Shown in pieces: positions 9,152 through 18,589 of a stretch of DNA of 64,000 nt. Made by a program: the position numbers and the translations under genes. The notes below the pieces were generated by a model, which did not search any database, had not been told where the DNA came from, and saw only the letters and a list, made by a program, of their open reading frames with translations. Source of the stretch: Caulobacter sp. BP25 (GTDB lineage: Bacteria; Pseudomonadota; Alphaproteobacteria; Caulobacterales; Caulobacteraceae). The stretch spans positions 62,001 through 126,000 of the forward strand of contig NZ_PEGH01000017.1 of NCBI RefSeq assembly GCF_002737755.1. Direction: 5' to 3'. The first letter of the stretch is position 1. Each line of letters starts with the position of its first letter.

Positions 9152-9889
9152 CTACTTCTCGTCCAACAGCGCGGCAACGCGCCCTTTGCGCCAATGGCGC
9201 CACAACGGCGGCAGAAAGGCCAGCACGCCCATGCCAATGATGGGCAGATAGATGCGCGGGGAGAACAGGGTCTCCAGCGTCACGGGTCCGTTCTTGGCGA
9301 AGATATGACCAAGCCCCGCGCCGATTCCGGCATAAACGAAAGAGCTTGGGATCATGCCCAGCACCGACGCGAGCATGAACACGCCAACTCGGATGTTCAT
9401 GACGCCCGCCGCCACATTGACCAGGAGTAGCGGAAACGCGGGGATGAGGCGCAGGGTCAGCAGATAGTTGAAGGCGTCGCCCTTGAACCCCGCCTCAAGC
9501 TTGGAGAGGAACGCGGTGGGCTTCTTGCGTAGCATGTCTCCGAACGCGGTGCGGAAGACGAGATAGGTGATGGTCGAGCCGCCCGTGGCGCCGCTCACGG
9601 CCGCGAAACCGCCGCCGATGGGCCCGAACAGAAAGCCGCCGGTCAGGGACAGGATCAGCGCGCCCGGCAGCGAGATGGCGACGGAGCTGACGTAGATGGC
9701 CAGATAGACCGCCGCGCACAGCAGAGGCTTCTCCCGGGCGAAGGCCTGCAGGGCCGAGCCTCGGGCGCGCAGCTCCTCAAGCGAGATGTGATCCGCCAAG
9801 CCGCTGGCGATGGCCACGACGAACAGGATGACGATCAACGCCAAGGGCCCGAAACGGCGCAGAAGCGTCAGGGCCCGCTCACGCGTCAT
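9152..9889 (-). CDS. TVP38/TMEM64 (SNARE-associated/DedA-superfamily) membrane protein
   Basis: The 245-residue integral membrane protein has about five to six hydrophobic segments. The characteristic central region contains ISLPGALILSLTGGFLFG followed by a Gly-rich stretch, and LRLIPAFPLLLVN matches the re-entrant loop motif of this superfamily. Members are proposed lipid scramblases or transporters of the cytoplasmic membrane. Its start overlaps the stop of pyrD by four bases and it ends 9 bases before the kinase start, so it is inside the operon. The substrate is unknown. Confidence 0.88.
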   Translation of the reverse strand: MTRERALTLLRRFGPLALIVILFVVAIASGLADHISLEELRARGSALQAFAREKPLLCAAVYLAIYVSSVAISLPGALILSLTGGFLFGPIGGGFAAVSGATGGSTITYLVFRTAFGDMLRKKPTAFLSKLEAGFKGDAFNYLLTLRLIPAFPLLLVNVAAGVMNIRVGVFMLASVLGMIPSSFVYAGIGAGLGHIFAKNGPVTLETLFSPRIYLPIIGMGVLAFLPPLWRHWRKGRVAALLDEK

Positions 9890-10944
9890 GCCGCGCCGAC
9901 CGCATCCTGGACCGCCGCGAAGCCGTCGGCCCGCAGGCGCGCCGCCAGCTCGCGCTTGATCCGCACGACGAGACCCGGCCCGCCATAGACCAGCGCCGAA
10001 TAGAGCTGCACGGCCTGGGCGCCGGCGCGGATCTTGGCGTAGGCGTCCGCGCCGCTGGCGATCCCGCCCGCGCCGATCAGCGCGACACGGCCCGCCGCAG
10101 CGGCGTGAAAGCGCTTCAGCACCTCGGTCGAGGGCCCCAGCAGGGGCGCGCCCGACAGGCCGCCGCCTTCTCCGGCCAGCGGCGAGGTCAGGCTGTCAGG
10201 GCGGGCGATGGTGGTGTTGCTGACGATGATCGCATCGAGGCCCGCGCCCACGACGGTCTCGACGATCGCCTCGACCTCGCCGTCCTCAAGATCCGGCGCG
10301 ACCTTCAGGAAGATCGGATAGTCGCGGCCGGACTGGGCCTTCAGGCTCGTTCGGGTCTCAGCCAGACGGCCGAGCAGTTCCTCCAGCGCCGCCTTGGTCT
10401 GCAGGGCGCGCAGGCCCGGCGTGTTGGGCGAGGAGATGTTGGCGGTGAAATAGTCCGACAGACCCCACAGACGCGTCAGGCCCGTGACATAGTCCTGGAT
10501 GCGGTCGATCGCGTCCTTGTTGGCCCCGATATTGGCGCCGACGACGCCCCTGCGGCCCTTGCGGGCGGACAGGCGCCGCGCGAACGGCTCCAGCCCGCCG
10601 TTGTTGAAGCCCATGCGGTTGATCACCGCCTGGTCCTCGGTCAGGCGGAACAGGCGCGGGCGCGGATTGCCGGCCTGGGCCAACGGCGTCACCGTGCCCG
10701 CCTCCACGAAGCCGAAGCCGGCGGCCAGCATGGCGTCGGGAACCTCGGCGTTCTTGTCGAATCCAGCGGCCAGACCCACGCAGTTGGGCAGCGACAGGCC
10801 CGCCAGCTGCACGGCCAGGATCGGATCATCGGGCCCCGCGTCGCGCGGTCCCAGTCCCAGCTTCAGCCCCTTGATGGCCAGACCGTGCGCGTCCTCGGGA
10901 TCGAAGGCGTGGAGGGCGCGGGCGGCGACGTCGTGAAGGCTCAT
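9886..10944 (-). CDS. pyrD: Dihydroorotate dehydrogenase (quinone), class 2
   Basis: The enzyme oxidises dihydroorotate to orotate in pyrimidine synthesis and passes electrons to quinone at the membrane. The 352-residue length and N-terminal helical extension fit class 2. GLAAGFDKNAE binds FMN, the motif SSPNTPGLR at about 171-179 carries the catalytic Ser region, and GGIASGADAYAKI with GAQAVQLYSAL is the C-terminal phosphate-binding site. The gene overlaps its neighbours by four bases on both sides (DUF952 and TVP38). It is the only clear metabolic enzyme in this signalling and membrane operon. Confidence 0.95.
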   Translation of the reverse strand: MSLHDVAARALHAFDPEDAHGLAIKGLKLGLGPRDAGPDDPILAVQLAGLSLPNCVGLAAGFDKNAEVPDAMLAAGFGFVEAGTVTPLAQAGNPRPRLFRLTEDQAVINRMGFNNGGLEPFARRLSARKGRRGVVGANIGANKDAIDRIQDYVTGLTRLWGLSDYFTANISSPNTPGLRALQTKAALEELLGRLAETRTSLKAQSGRDYPIFLKVAPDLEDGEVEAIVETVVGAGLDAIIVSNTTIARPDSLTSPLAGEGGGLSGAPLLGPSTEVLKRFHAAAAGRVALIGAGGIASGADAYAKIRAGAQAVQLYSALVYGGPGLVVRIKRELAARLRADGFAAVQDAVGAA

Positions 10945-11285
10945 GCGGAAAGAACGCCCAGTTGCGGCACGCCGTCGGCGTCCAGATCAAGATTGCGTTG
11001 GCTGACCACCTCGTCGGCCAGTAGCGGCCGGTAGAGGTGCGGGAACAAGGCCCCGCCGCGCGAGGCTTCCCACTTCAGGGCCCCACCCAGCGCTTCCGCC
11101 TCGACGCCCAGCAGGACGAGATCGGTCTGGCCGCGGAACCACTTGGCGGCGGTCTCCTGGGCCTGGTCGGCGCCGGAGAAGTGGATGAAGCCGTCGGCCA
11201 GATCGACGGCCGAGCCTTCGAAGCGCCCGACGGTTTGGGCGGCCGCCCACTCAGCGCGGGAGAGGATCTTGTAGATCAGGGTCAT
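10941..11285 (-). CDS. DUF952 family protein
   Basis: The 114-residue protein has DUF952 family features: [13 protein letters not shown] at the start, DGFIHFS, then FPHLYRPL near the end. The fold resembles ADP-ribosyl-binding or glutathione-S-transferase-inhibitor-like proteins, and the biochemical role is not established. The ATG at 11285 overlaps the sixA stop (ATGA) and the stop overlaps the pyrD start (ATGA), so translational coupling is likely. In-frame codons upstream of the ATG are antisense to sixA and were not used. Confidence 0.88.
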   Translation of the reverse strand: MTLIYKILSRAEWAAAQTVGRFEGSAVDLADGFIHFSGADQAQETAAKWFRGQTDLVLLGVEAEALGGALKWEASRGGALFPHLYRPLLADEVVSQRNLDLDADGVPQLGVLSA

Positions 11286-11797
11286 TCGCCGCCGGCTCCG
11301 CCGCTTTCGTGGGCGTAGAAGAGATGCTCCAGCACCGGCGCGCTCTGGCCGTTCCAGGCGAAAACCACCACCGTGGCGGTCGGGAAGCGCCCGCGCAGCT
11401 TGCTGGTCTGGATCGGCGTGGCGCCGCCCTGGACAGCCAGCCGCAGCGCCAGTTCGTGCAGGCCGGGATTGTGGCCGACCACCATGACCGTCGCGGCGCC
11501 GTCGCCGTGGTCGTCCAACGCCTGGAGAATGTCCTCTGGATCGGCGTGATAGAGGTCGCGCAAGTGTTCGACGCGCGCCTTTTGATCGTGAGCCGTGAGC
11601 ACCTGATCGGCGGTTTCGCGCGTGCGCCGCGCGGATGACACCAGCAGCAGGTCCGGCGCGACGCCGGCCTCGGCCAGAACGCGCCCCATGACGGCGGCGT
11701 CCGCGCGGCCGCTGTCGACCAGCGCGCGTTCGAAATCGCCCCCGCTGTGGGCGTGCCGTTCGGCCTTGCCGTGGCGCATCAGGATCAGTCGGTCCAT
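11282..11797 (-). CDS. sixA: SixA-type histidine phosphatase
   Basis: This is a short histidine phosphatase-superfamily protein of 171 residues. The nucleophile is His9 in LMRHGKAE, a downstream Arg lies in SSARRTRET, and the second catalytic His is in [10 protein letters not shown]. SixA proteins remove phosphate from phosphohistidine in HPt domains or in phosphotransferase proteins such as NPr. The start at 11797 follows GGAG with ideal spacing; an alternative ATG at 11809 is possible. It is the first gene of the operon that ends with the orphan histidine kinase, so a role in reversing His phosphorylation is attractive but unproven. The 5' end faces metX. Confidence 0.85.
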   Translation of the reverse strand: MDRLILMRHGKAERHAHSGGDFERALVDSGRADAAVMGRVLAEAGVAPDLLLVSSARRTRETADQVLTAHDQKARVEHLRDLYHADPEDILQALDDHGDGAATVMVVGHNPGLHELALRLAVQGGATPIQTSKLRGRFPTATVVVFAWNGQSAPVLEHLFYAHESGGAGGE

Positions 11798-11876
11798 GGC
11801 GTTCTCCATAGCCGCACCTTGGCCTGTCAGGAAGCGGGCGGTTGACACCTTCTTCGCCAAGCGCTCCAAGGCGGGC

Positions 11877-13025
11877 ATGGCTGCGCTCGATCTGATCACG
11901 CCCGCCGGCGGAGGAACCTGGCGGTTTCCTGAAAACGAACCGCTGCGACTGGATTCCGGCGCGGTTCTGGAAGGCCTGGAGATCGGCTACCAGACCTATG
12001 GCGAACTCAACGCCGACAAGTCCAACGCGATCCTCATTTGCCACGCGCTAACCGGCGACCAGTTCGTGGCCTCACCCCATCCGACCACGGGCAAGCCCGG
12101 CTGGTGGCTGCGCATGATCGGTCCCGGCAAGCCGCTGGACCCTCAGAAGCACTTCATCATCTGCTCGAACGTGATCGGCGGCTGCATGGGCTCGACGGGC
12201 CCGGCTTCGATCAATCCAGCGACCGGCAAGGCCTACGGCTTGTCGTTCCCGGTGATCACCATCGCCGACATGGTGCGCGCCCAGGCCATGCTGGTGAAGG
12301 CGCTTGGGATCGAGACCCTGTTCGCCGTGATCGGCGGCTCGATGGGCGGCATGCAGGCCCAGCAGTGGGCGGTCGACTACCCCGAGCGCCTGTTCAGCGC
12401 CGTGATCCTGGCCTCGGCCTCCCGCCACTCGGCCCAGAACATCGCCTTCCACGAGGTGGGCCGTCAGGCGATCATGGCCGACCCGGACTGGCGCGGCGGC
12501 GCCTATGCCGACCACGGCGTCCAGCCCGGCAAGGGCTTGGCCGTGGCGCGGATGGCCGCGCACATCACCTATCTTTCGGAGCCGGCCCTGCAGCGCAAGT
12601 TCGGCCGCGAACTGAAGCGCGACGGCCTGTCCTGGGGCTTTGACGCCGACTTCCAGGTCGAGAGCTATCTGCGCCACCAGGGCGCCAGCTTCGTCGATCG
12701 GTTCGACGCAAACAGCTATCTCTACATCACGCGGGCCACAGACTATTTTGACATCGCCGACGCTCATGGCGGGGTGCTGGCCAAGGCTTTCACCCGGGCG
12801 CGCAACGTGCGGTTCTGCGTGCTGAGCTTCACCAGCGACTGGCTCTATCCCACCGCCGAGAGTCGCCACCTGGTCCGCGCCCTGACCGCCGCAGGGGCCA
12901 AGGCCGCCTTCGTCGAGATCGAGAGCGACAAGGGCCATGACGCCTTCCTGCTGGACGAGCCGGTGATGGACTCGGCCCTGGCCGGCTTCCTGAGTTCGGC
13001 CGAACGCGATCGGGGGCTGGCGTGA
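11877..13025 (+). CDS. metX: Homoserine O-acetyltransferase
   Basis: The enzyme acetylates homoserine in methionine biosynthesis. This is a 382-residue alpha/beta hydrolase with Ser155 in GGSMGGMQ, Asp321 in FTSDWLYP and His354 in DKGHDAF as the triad. The start ([12 protein letters not shown]) is the usual MetX N-terminus. A longer in-frame upstream extension overlaps the divergent sixA gene and lacks homology. TTGACA at about 11842 could be a -35 element. Its stop overlaps the GTG start of metW (GTGA), so the pair is a single transcription unit, as in many proteobacteria. I saw no SAM riboswitch in the short leader. Confidence 0.95.
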   Translation: MAALDLITPAGGGTWRFPENEPLRLDSGAVLEGLEIGYQTYGELNADKSNAILICHALTGDQFVASPHPTTGKPGWWLRMIGPGKPLDPQKHFIICSNVIGGCMGSTGPASINPATGKAYGLSFPVITIADMVRAQAMLVKALGIETLFAVIGGSMGGMQAQQWAVDYPERLFSAVILASASRHSAQNIAFHEVGRQAIMADPDWRGGAYADHGVQPGKGLAVARMAAHITYLSEPALQRKFGRELKRDGLSWGFDADFQVESYLRHQGASFVDRFDANSYLYITRATDYFDIADAHGGVLAKAFTRARNVRFCVLSFTSDWLYPTAESRHLVRALTAAGAKAAFVEIESDKGHDAFLLDEPVMDSALAGFLSSAERDRGLA

Positions 13026-13684
13026 CCATCATCCGCGAAGACTTCCGCGAGATCCTGCGCCTGGTGCGCCCCAGCTCGCGCGTGCTGGACGTCGGCTGCG
13101 GCGAAGGCGCCCTATTGGACCTGCTGGCCCACGAGAAACAGATCGACGGCCGAGGATTGGAGCTCAGCGCCAGCGGCGTCGCCGCCTGCATGGCGCGCGG
13201 TCTGTCGGTGGTGCAGGGCGACGCCGATCAGGACCTCGACCACTTCCCCGACCGCAGTTTCGACTACGCGGTGCTGTCCCAGACCCTGCAGGCCACGCGC
13301 AATCCGCGCCATGTGCTGAACGAGCTGCTGCGGATCGCCGAGCGGGCCATCGTTTCGTTCCCCAACTTCGGCCACTGGCGGGTGCGCTGGTCGCTGCTGA
13401 GCCGGGGCCGGATGCCCGAGACGAAGGCGTTGCCGCTGCCCTGGTGGTCGACGCCGAACATTCACCTTTGCACCCTCGCCGACTTCATGGCCCTGATCGA
13501 GGACCTGGACCTGCGGGTCGACGCCTGCGCCGCCTTCGCCGGCCAGGGCGCGGCGCGGCCGATCGACCCGACCAAGGCGGTCGAGAACTGGCGGGCCGAG
13601 AGCTGCCTCTTCATGCTCAGCCGCAACGGAGGCCCCGCAATCGGGGAACCTTCGCCGGGCTCGGGCGATCTCTTCGACGGATGA
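13022..13684 (+). CDS. metW: Methionine biosynthesis protein MetW
   Basis: The 220-residue class I methyltransferase-like protein has the SAM-binding motif [15 protein letters not shown] and the MetW signature [15 protein letters not shown]. MetW supports MetX in making O-acetylhomoserine, and the two genes are almost always adjacent. The GTG start overlaps the metX stop by four bases. The stop overlaps the ATG of the next gene (ATGA), so three genes are coupled. Confidence 0.93.
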   Translation: MTIIREDFREILRLVRPSSRVLDVGCGEGALLDLLAHEKQIDGRGLELSASGVAACMARGLSVVQGDADQDLDHFPDRSFDYAVLSQTLQATRNPRHVLNELLRIAERAIVSFPNFGHWRVRWSLLSRGRMPETKALPLPWWSTPNIHLCTLADFMALIEDLDLRVDACAAFAGQGAARPIDPTKAVENWRAESCLFMLSRNGGPAIGEPSPGSGDLFDG

Positions 13685-14460
13685 AGACCCTTCGTCTCAT
13701 GACATACAACGTCCACCGCTGCGTGGGCGCCGACCGCAAGCTTGACGTCGAGCGCGTGGCCGAGGTGATCGCCGCCGAGCGGCCCGACGTCGTGGCCCTG
13801 CAAGAGCTGGACGTCCGCCGCGCCCGCACGCGCGGGGTCGATCAGGCCCATCGCCTCGCCGAACTGCTGAAGATGAGCTTCCACTTCCACCCGGCGATGG
13901 CCGTGGAGGAAGAGCTCTATGGCGACGCGATCCTGACCGCCCTGCCTGAGCGTCGAATCAAGGCCAAGGGCCTGCCGCTCTATCGCCGTGTGCCCGGCCT
14001 GGAACCACGCGGCGCGCTATGGGTCGAGGTCGAGGTCGGCGGGACCAAGGTCCAGATCATCAATACGCACCTGGGCCTCGTGCCCCAGGAGCAAAAGCGC
14101 CAGGCTGCGGCTCTGCTAGGCCCAGACTGGGTAGGCGCCGACGCCTGGATCGCGCCCGGCGTGGTTCTGGGCGACTTCAACGCTACCCCCTATTCGGCCA
14201 CCTACCGGATGCTGCGGACGGCGCTGCGTGACGCTCAGGCGCCGTCACCGGTCTGGCCCAGGCCAGCGACCGCGACCTTCCCCTCCAGCTTCCCGTTCAT
14301 GCGTATCGACCACGTCTTTCTGACCAAGGGCTTGGAGACGCGCGGCGTGCGCTCGCCCTACGACGCCCGCGCCCGGATCGCCTCGGACCACCTGCCGCTG
14401 GTGGTCGATCTGGAAATCACGGCTGTAGCCGCTCCGGAGGCGCCGGCGGCGGGGCGGTAA
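13681..14460 (+). CDS. Endonuclease/exonuclease/phosphatase family protein
   Basis: The 259-residue cytoplasmic protein begins [14 protein letters not shown] and has the EEP metal-dependent fold markers: LMTYNVH, LQELD (Glu metal ligand), INTHLGLV, VLGDFNATP and ASDHLPLVVD near the end. The family includes sphingomyelinase-like phosphodiesterases and ExoIII-like nucleases, and sequence alone does not fix the substrate. The start is ATGA-coupled to metW. The 3' end overlaps the convergent phospholipase D gene by 44 bases. The downstream neighbour's PLD activity hints at phospholipid work, but this is weak inference. Confidence 0.87.
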   Translation: MKTLRLMTYNVHRCVGADRKLDVERVAEVIAAERPDVVALQELDVRRARTRGVDQAHRLAELLKMSFHFHPAMAVEEELYGDAILTALPERRIKAKGLPLYRRVPGLEPRGALWVEVEVGGTKVQIINTHLGLVPQEQKRQAAALLGPDWVGADAWIAPGVVLGDFNATPYSATYRMLRTALRDAQAPSPVWPRPATATFPSSFPFMRIDHVFLTKGLETRGVRSPYDARARIASDHLPLVVDLEITAVAAPEAPAAGR

Positions 14461-15928
14461 GCTTAGCGATGTCGCGCCGCAGCCGCGCGCGACGTCCCCA
14501 GGGCCGCCAGGCGTCGTCGGGCGCGATCGCATCACCCAGGTTCCAGTCGGCGATGAACTGCTGGATGCGTCCCAGCTTGCGAGCCGGCGCCGGCTGCAGA
14601 CGACGCGGCGGTCCGTCATGGACATCCAGCGCGTTGATGGCCGCCGCGAGGCTGCCTTCGCGCTCCATGGCCGCGAGCACCTCGGTCGCCGACCGGTCGA
14701 TGAAGTGACCGACCAGCCGCCCCAGGAACCTTCGCACCGTCTGGCGCTCCAGCGCTGTGCGCGCCTCGAAAGCAAGGTCGCATTCACTGTCGAGGCCGAT
14801 CGAGCGGTTGTTGAGGTTCGCCGAGCCGATCCGCAGCAGGCGATCGTCGATGATCGTGACCTTGGAGTGGACGATGATCGGCCCGCCCTTCGGCGTATGG
14901 GCAGAGAAGGCTGAAAAGCGCTGATGGACATCAACCTCGCGCAGGCGGTTGATCGCCGCCGTCCGGGCGCTGTCCATGGTCATCTGATCGAAATAGCTGG
15001 GGCTGCGCGCCGGCCCGATCGTCACGACCTCGGGTCCGTCCGGTTCGAAAAGGCGCTCGGCCAGGGCTTCGACGATGATCGGCGAAGTCAGGTACTGGTT
15101 CTCCAGATAGATCAGCCGCTGCGCGCTACGGATCGCCGCCAGGTGCAGCAGCAGGCACTCGGTGATCTCGGGCAGCCCCCGCCACTCGGCCGAGGTGCGG
15201 GCCACCGCAACCGGCAGGCGGCGCAGGTCTGGGGTCAGATGAGCGGGCCAGGGCGTGACTTCGGGCCGAACCGGCCGCTCGATCGCATCGCCGCCCGAGA
15301 CCCGCCAGCGATCCATGAACAGGTCGGCCATCGCCTCGCCGGCGCGACCATCCACCAGTATCGAGACTTCGTGGCGTGGCGGATAGCGGCGGCCGGTCGG
15401 CAGACGGCGCAGCGGATTGTTGTCCAGATGCTGACAGTCGTCCCAGCGATCCACGCCGATGTCGCCGCCGCTGACCAAGGCGGTTACCCCGTCGATGATC
15501 ACCGCCTTCTGGTGATGGCAGGCGCTGGCCGGCAGGGTGGCGTCCAGGCGGTACTTGACCCGCGAGCCGGCGAAGAACGCCGCGCCGCGATGGGGTCCGA
15601 ACAGCTGCGAGGCCGCGATCGGAAAGGGCATGTCCCAGGTCAGCACCCGCACGTCCAACGCCGGGTTCAGCGCCGCCTGCCGTCGCAGGATCAAACCGAT
15701 GCGGTCGGCCTGAGTCGGGTCGCGGCTCTTGCGCACGCGATCAGGATCAAGGCGCGTGAGGGGGTCGAACACCCAAGCCAGGATCCAGATCGACTTGCGG
15801 GCCGACAGCAGCAGCGGCTTGAGCGCGTCGAACGCCTCGTCGTTGTCGATGAGGAGGGCCACACGATCGGCGGCCTCGACCCGCCAGCAGGTCTGGCCCG
15901 GCTCAAAAACGGAAGAAGGAGAATCCAT
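14417..15928 (-). CDS. Phospholipase D family protein
   Basis: The roughly 503-residue protein has two HKD motifs. The first is HHQKAVIIDG, followed by SGGDIGVDRWD. The second is HSKVTIIDD, followed by GSANLNNRSIG. This arrangement is typical of PLD-like phosphodiesterases or cardiolipin-synthase-like enzymes. There is no N-terminal membrane anchor, unlike classic cardiolipin synthases, which favours a soluble phospholipase D. The start at 15928 (MDSPSSVF) was preferred because AAGG lies before it. A longer start at 15988 is possible. The last 44 bases overlap the convergent EEP gene. Confidence 0.88.
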   Translation of the reverse strand: MDSPSSVFEPGQTCWRVEAADRVALLIDNDEAFDALKPLLLSARKSIWILAWVFDPLTRLDPDRVRKSRDPTQADRIGLILRRQAALNPALDVRVLTWDMPFPIAASQLFGPHRGAAFFAGSRVKYRLDATLPASACHHQKAVIIDGVTALVSGGDIGVDRWDDCQHLDNNPLRRLPTGRRYPPRHEVSILVDGRAGEAMADLFMDRWRVSGGDAIERPVRPEVTPWPAHLTPDLRRLPVAVARTSAEWRGLPEITECLLLHLAAIRSAQRLIYLENQYLTSPIIVEALAERLFEPDGPEVVTIGPARSPSYFDQMTMDSARTAAINRLREVDVHQRFSAFSAHTPKGGPIIVHSKVTIIDDRLLRIGSANLNNRSIGLDSECDLAFEARTALERQTVRRFLGRLVGHFIDRSATEVLAAMEREGSLAAAINALDVHDGPPRRLQPAPARKLGRIQQFIADWNLGDAIAPDDAWRPWGRRARLRRDIAKLTAPPPAPPERLQP

Positions 15929-16015
15929 GTCGCCTTGAACGCCTTGAACCTGGACAACGCGCGGAGCCGAGCTATGGCTCCGCTTCAAGGCGAGGTCGTG
16001 TCGGAAAAGACGAAA

Positions 16016-16360
16016 CTAGCCCGCGATGGCCGCCGCGTCGCGCTCGCCGGTGCGAATGCGAAGAGCCTGTTCCAGGTCCATCACGAACACCTTGCCATCG
16101 CCGATCTTGCCGGTGTTGGCGGTGCGCTGCAGAGCCTCGATCACGGGTTCGAGCACGTCGGTCGGCACGGCGATTTCCAGCTTTACCTTGGGCAGCAGCT
16201 TCACTTCGTACTCGGCGCCCCGGTAGACCTCGGTCTTGCCCTTCTGGCGGCCGTAGCCGCGCACCTCGGTCACGGTCAGGCCGGACGCCCCCGCCTCGGT
16301 GACCGCTTCGAGCACCGCATCGAGGCGGCTCGGCTTAATCACGGCGACGATCATCTTCAT
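16016..16360 (-). CDS. glnB: Nitrogen regulatory protein P-II
   Basis: The 114-residue PII trimer subunit carries Tyr51 in VYRGAEYEV, the uridylylation site at the tip of the T-loop, and the second signature TGKIGDGKVFV. It senses 2-oxoglutarate and ATP/ADP and controls GlnD/GlnE, NtrB or transporters. Neither glnA nor amtB is adjacent, so whether this is GlnB or GlnK in function cannot be decided from context. The gene stands alone, about 80 bases after the methyltransferase gene and before the PLD gene on the same strand. Confidence 0.9.
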   Translation of the reverse strand: MKMIVAVIKPSRLDAVLEAVTEAGASGLTVTEVRGYGRQKGKTEVYRGAEYEVKLLPKVKLEIAVPTDVLEPVIEALQRTANTGKIGDGKVFVMDLEQALRIRTGERDAAAIAG

Positions 16361-16439
16361 TGGCGAGGCTCCCGCGAGCGAACAGTGGTTACAAGTCCAA
16401 GCTAGGCGTCCGGAGGCCAGGCTCCAAGCCCGTTCGCGC

Positions 16440-17225
16440 TCAAGGCTCGCTTGGCGCCTTATGAACGGGCGCCGGGCGCCCCTTGCCGTGGCGCACCGGC
16501 GCGGGACCGGCGGGACTGGGCAGCAGAACGCCCGGCGCGAACACCCGCGCCCGCGCCCTCCGCCCCTGAGGCTTCACGGCGAAGGTCTGCTTGATCGCCT
16601 CCATCAGAATCACGCCCGCGAACCGCGGCCACAAGCGCGCGCCAACCTGCTCGAACCCCTCGGCCCAGCCCGACATGGCGGCGAAAGGCGGCGCGTAGAG
16701 CGCCCGCGTCCAGCCCGCCGGCTCCAGACCCGCCTCGCGGATCAGACTTTCCAGCTGGACCCGGCTATAGGGGCGACCGTGACCGAAGGGCGTGCCCTCC
16801 GCCCCCGCCCAGACGCCATCGCGGGACGAGACCGCAACGATCAGGCGGCCGGTCGGCGCCATCACACGCCCGATCTCGGCCAGCAAAGCAGCGGGGTCGT
16901 CGGCTTCCTCCAGGGCGTGGACGGCCAGCACGCGGTCGAACAGAGCGTTCGGCAACGGCAGCGCCGTCTCCTCGACCAGGCAGGCCTGGTTACGGCCGCC
17001 GTGCGGCCAGACCTCGACGCCCTGTTGCGCGGGCATGACCGCGACGACGCGGCGAGCATTGGCGCGGGCGGCGTCCAGGAAAGGCGTGGCGTAACCCAGA
17101 CCCAGCACGTCCAGGCCCCGGGTGTCGCCCCAGGCTTCCTCGACCTTGCGTGTCAGCATGGTCCGGGCCGCGCGCCCCAAGGGGGCGGCGTAGAAGGCTC
17201 TGAGATCGAGGACGTCGCGACGCAT
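16440..17225 (-). CDS. SAM-dependent methyltransferase
   Basis: The 261-residue class I methyltransferase has VLGLGYATPFL as motif I and a methyltransf_11-type motif (FDRVLAVHALEE). The C-terminus is long, basic and Pro-rich. The start ATG at 17225 (MRRDVLDLRAFY) lies about 67 bases from the divergent gloB start, so the two share a promoter region. The substrate is unknown. Nearby gloB in alphaproteobacteria is frequently paired with such a methyltransferase. Confidence 0.83.
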   Translation of the reverse strand: MRRDVLDLRAFYAAPLGRAARTMLTRKVEEAWGDTRGLDVLGLGYATPFLDAARANARRVVAVMPAQQGVEVWPHGGRNQACLVEETALPLPNALFDRVLAVHALEEADDPAALLAEIGRVMAPTGRLIVAVSSRDGVWAGAEGTPFGHGRPYSRVQLESLIREAGLEPAGWTRALYAPPFAAMSGWAEGFEQVGARLWPRFAGVILMEAIKQTFAVKPQGRRARARVFAPGVLLPSPAGPAPVRHGKGRPAPVHKAPSEP

Positions 17226-17291
17226 TGTGTCTCCCGAGCTTGGAGACCATCCTTGTATTCGCGCCCGCGTCGTGGCGATAGAGCTAGCGCC

Positions 17292-18041
17292 ATGCCCGCC
17301 ATCGTCCATCAGTTCCCGTGCCTGTCCGACAACTACGGCTTTTTGGTCCGCGACGAAGCCAGCGGTCAGGTCGCGACGATCGACACGCCCGACGCCGAGG
17401 CGATCCTGGGGCAGTTGGACCAACGCGGCTGGACCCTGAGTCTGATCCTCAACACCCACTGGCATCCCGACCACGCCGGCGGCAACGAAGCGCTGAAAGC
17501 GGCCACGGGCGCAACGATCGCTGGACCGGCCGAAGTGACGCGCATCGCCCCTCTGGATCGCGCGCTCAAGGACGGCGATGTCGTCATGCTGGGCCAGACC
17601 CGGTTCGACGTGCTGGACACCGGCGGCCACACCCTGGGTCACATCAGCTATCACGACGCGGCGGATCGCATCGCCTTCGTCGGCGACACCCTGTTCGCCC
17701 TGGGCTGCGGCCGTCTGTTCGAAGGCACGCCCGAGCAGATGTGGGCCTCGCTGTCGCGTCTCGCCGCCCTGCCCGACGACACGACGGTCTATTGCGCCCA
17801 CGAATACACCGCCTCGAACGCACGGTTCGCGCTGTCGGTCGACGATGCGCCAGCGCTGAAGGCGCGGGCGGCCGCCGTGTTCGCCGCGCGCGAACGGAGT
17901 GAACCCACCGTGCCCACGACCATCGGCGCTGAAAAGACGACCAACCCGTTTCTACGCGCGCCTCGGCTACGGCCCCACGCGGCCTCGGCCGCCGAGGCGT
18001 TCGCCGAAATCCGGGCCGCTAAGGACAGCTTCAAGGGATGA
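17292..18041 (+). CDS. gloB: Hydroxyacylglutathione hydrolase (glyoxalase II)
   Basis: The 249-residue metallo-beta-lactamase-fold hydrolase splits S-lactoylglutathione to lactate and glutathione. Metal-site residues are in THWHPDHAGGN, DTGGHTLGHIS (His), FVGDTLF (Asp) and YCAHEYT (His). The C-terminal helical region (NPFLRA) contacts glutathione. The start MPAIVHQFPCLSDNYG is typical of GloB. The stop overlaps the start of the next gene (ATGA). Confidence 0.93.
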   Translation: MPAIVHQFPCLSDNYGFLVRDEASGQVATIDTPDAEAILGQLDQRGWTLSLILNTHWHPDHAGGNEALKAATGATIAGPAEVTRIAPLDRALKDGDVVMLGQTRFDVLDTGGHTLGHISYHDAADRIAFVGDTLFALGCGRLFEGTPEQMWASLSRLAALPDDTTVYCAHEYTASNARFALSVDDAPALKARAAAVFAARERSEPTVPTTIGAEKTTNPFLRAPRLRPHAASAAEAFAEIRAAKDSFKG

Positions 18042-18520
18042 GTGAGAGCATGATCGGGTCAAACCAGAACCTAGAGGCCATTTCTGGCGACCTGGGCGCC
18101 AAAGAAATCATCCGGATGCTGGACCTCGCCCCGCATCCTGAAGGCGGCTGGTATCGCCAGACGTTCCAGGACGAACCGGGCCCGGACGGTCGGGCGAAAT
18201 CCACCTGCATCTACTTCCTGCTGGAGGCCGAACAGGTCTCGGTCTGGCACAGCGTCGACGCGGTCGAGACCTGGCACTGGTACGCCGGCGCGCCGATCTC
18301 AATCACTCTGTCGCCACCCGATGGCAAGGGCGCCACAGCCTATGTGCTGGGCCCGGACCTGCGCGCCGGCTGCCGCCCGCAGGTGGTCGTCCCCACATCA
18401 TGGTGGCAGACCGCCGTCAGCCTGGGCGCTTGGACCCTGGTCGGCTGCACCGTGGCGCCGGGCTTTCGCTTCGAGGGCTTCGAGATGGCGCCCCCGGACT
18501 GGTCGCCGTCCCGCGCCTAG
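18038..18520 (+). CDS. Cupin, DUF985 family
   Basis: The 160-residue protein fits the DUF985 cupin family: an N-terminal helix with LDLAPHPEGGWYRQTF, then the cupin strands including SVWHSVDAVETWHWYAG and VVVPTSWWQ. Metal-binding residues of the cupin are probably within the HSVDAVETWHWY segment. The function is not established for the family. Translation is coupled to gloB by ATGA. A fortuitous detoxification link is possible but unproven. Confidence 0.87.
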   Translation: MSESMIGSNQNLEAISGDLGAKEIIRMLDLAPHPEGGWYRQTFQDEPGPDGRAKSTCIYFLLEAEQVSVWHSVDAVETWHWYAGAPISITLSPPDGKGATAYVLGPDLRAGCRPQVVVPTSWWQTAVSLGAWTLVGCTVAPGFRFEGFEMAPPDWSPSRA

Positions 18521-18589
18521 ACCCTGAGCGGCAGGTGCGACCTTTCGTCGCGGAGCTTCCGGCCAATACTCAAAGTGGGCAACTTGGTC

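Noticed and set aside
11622..11876. Longer N-terminus for MetX
   Set aside because: The extension overlaps the divergent sixA gene, lacks homology and the normal MetX start is at 11877.
11798..11876. SAM-II riboswitch before metX, as in some alphaproteobacteria
   Set aside because: The gap is only about 80 bases and contains no recognisable SAM-II consensus.
14924..16405. Long plus-strand frame antisense to the phospholipase D and PII genes
   Set aside because: Both reverse-strand genes carry clear catalytic or signature motifs; the long frame has none and no start signals.
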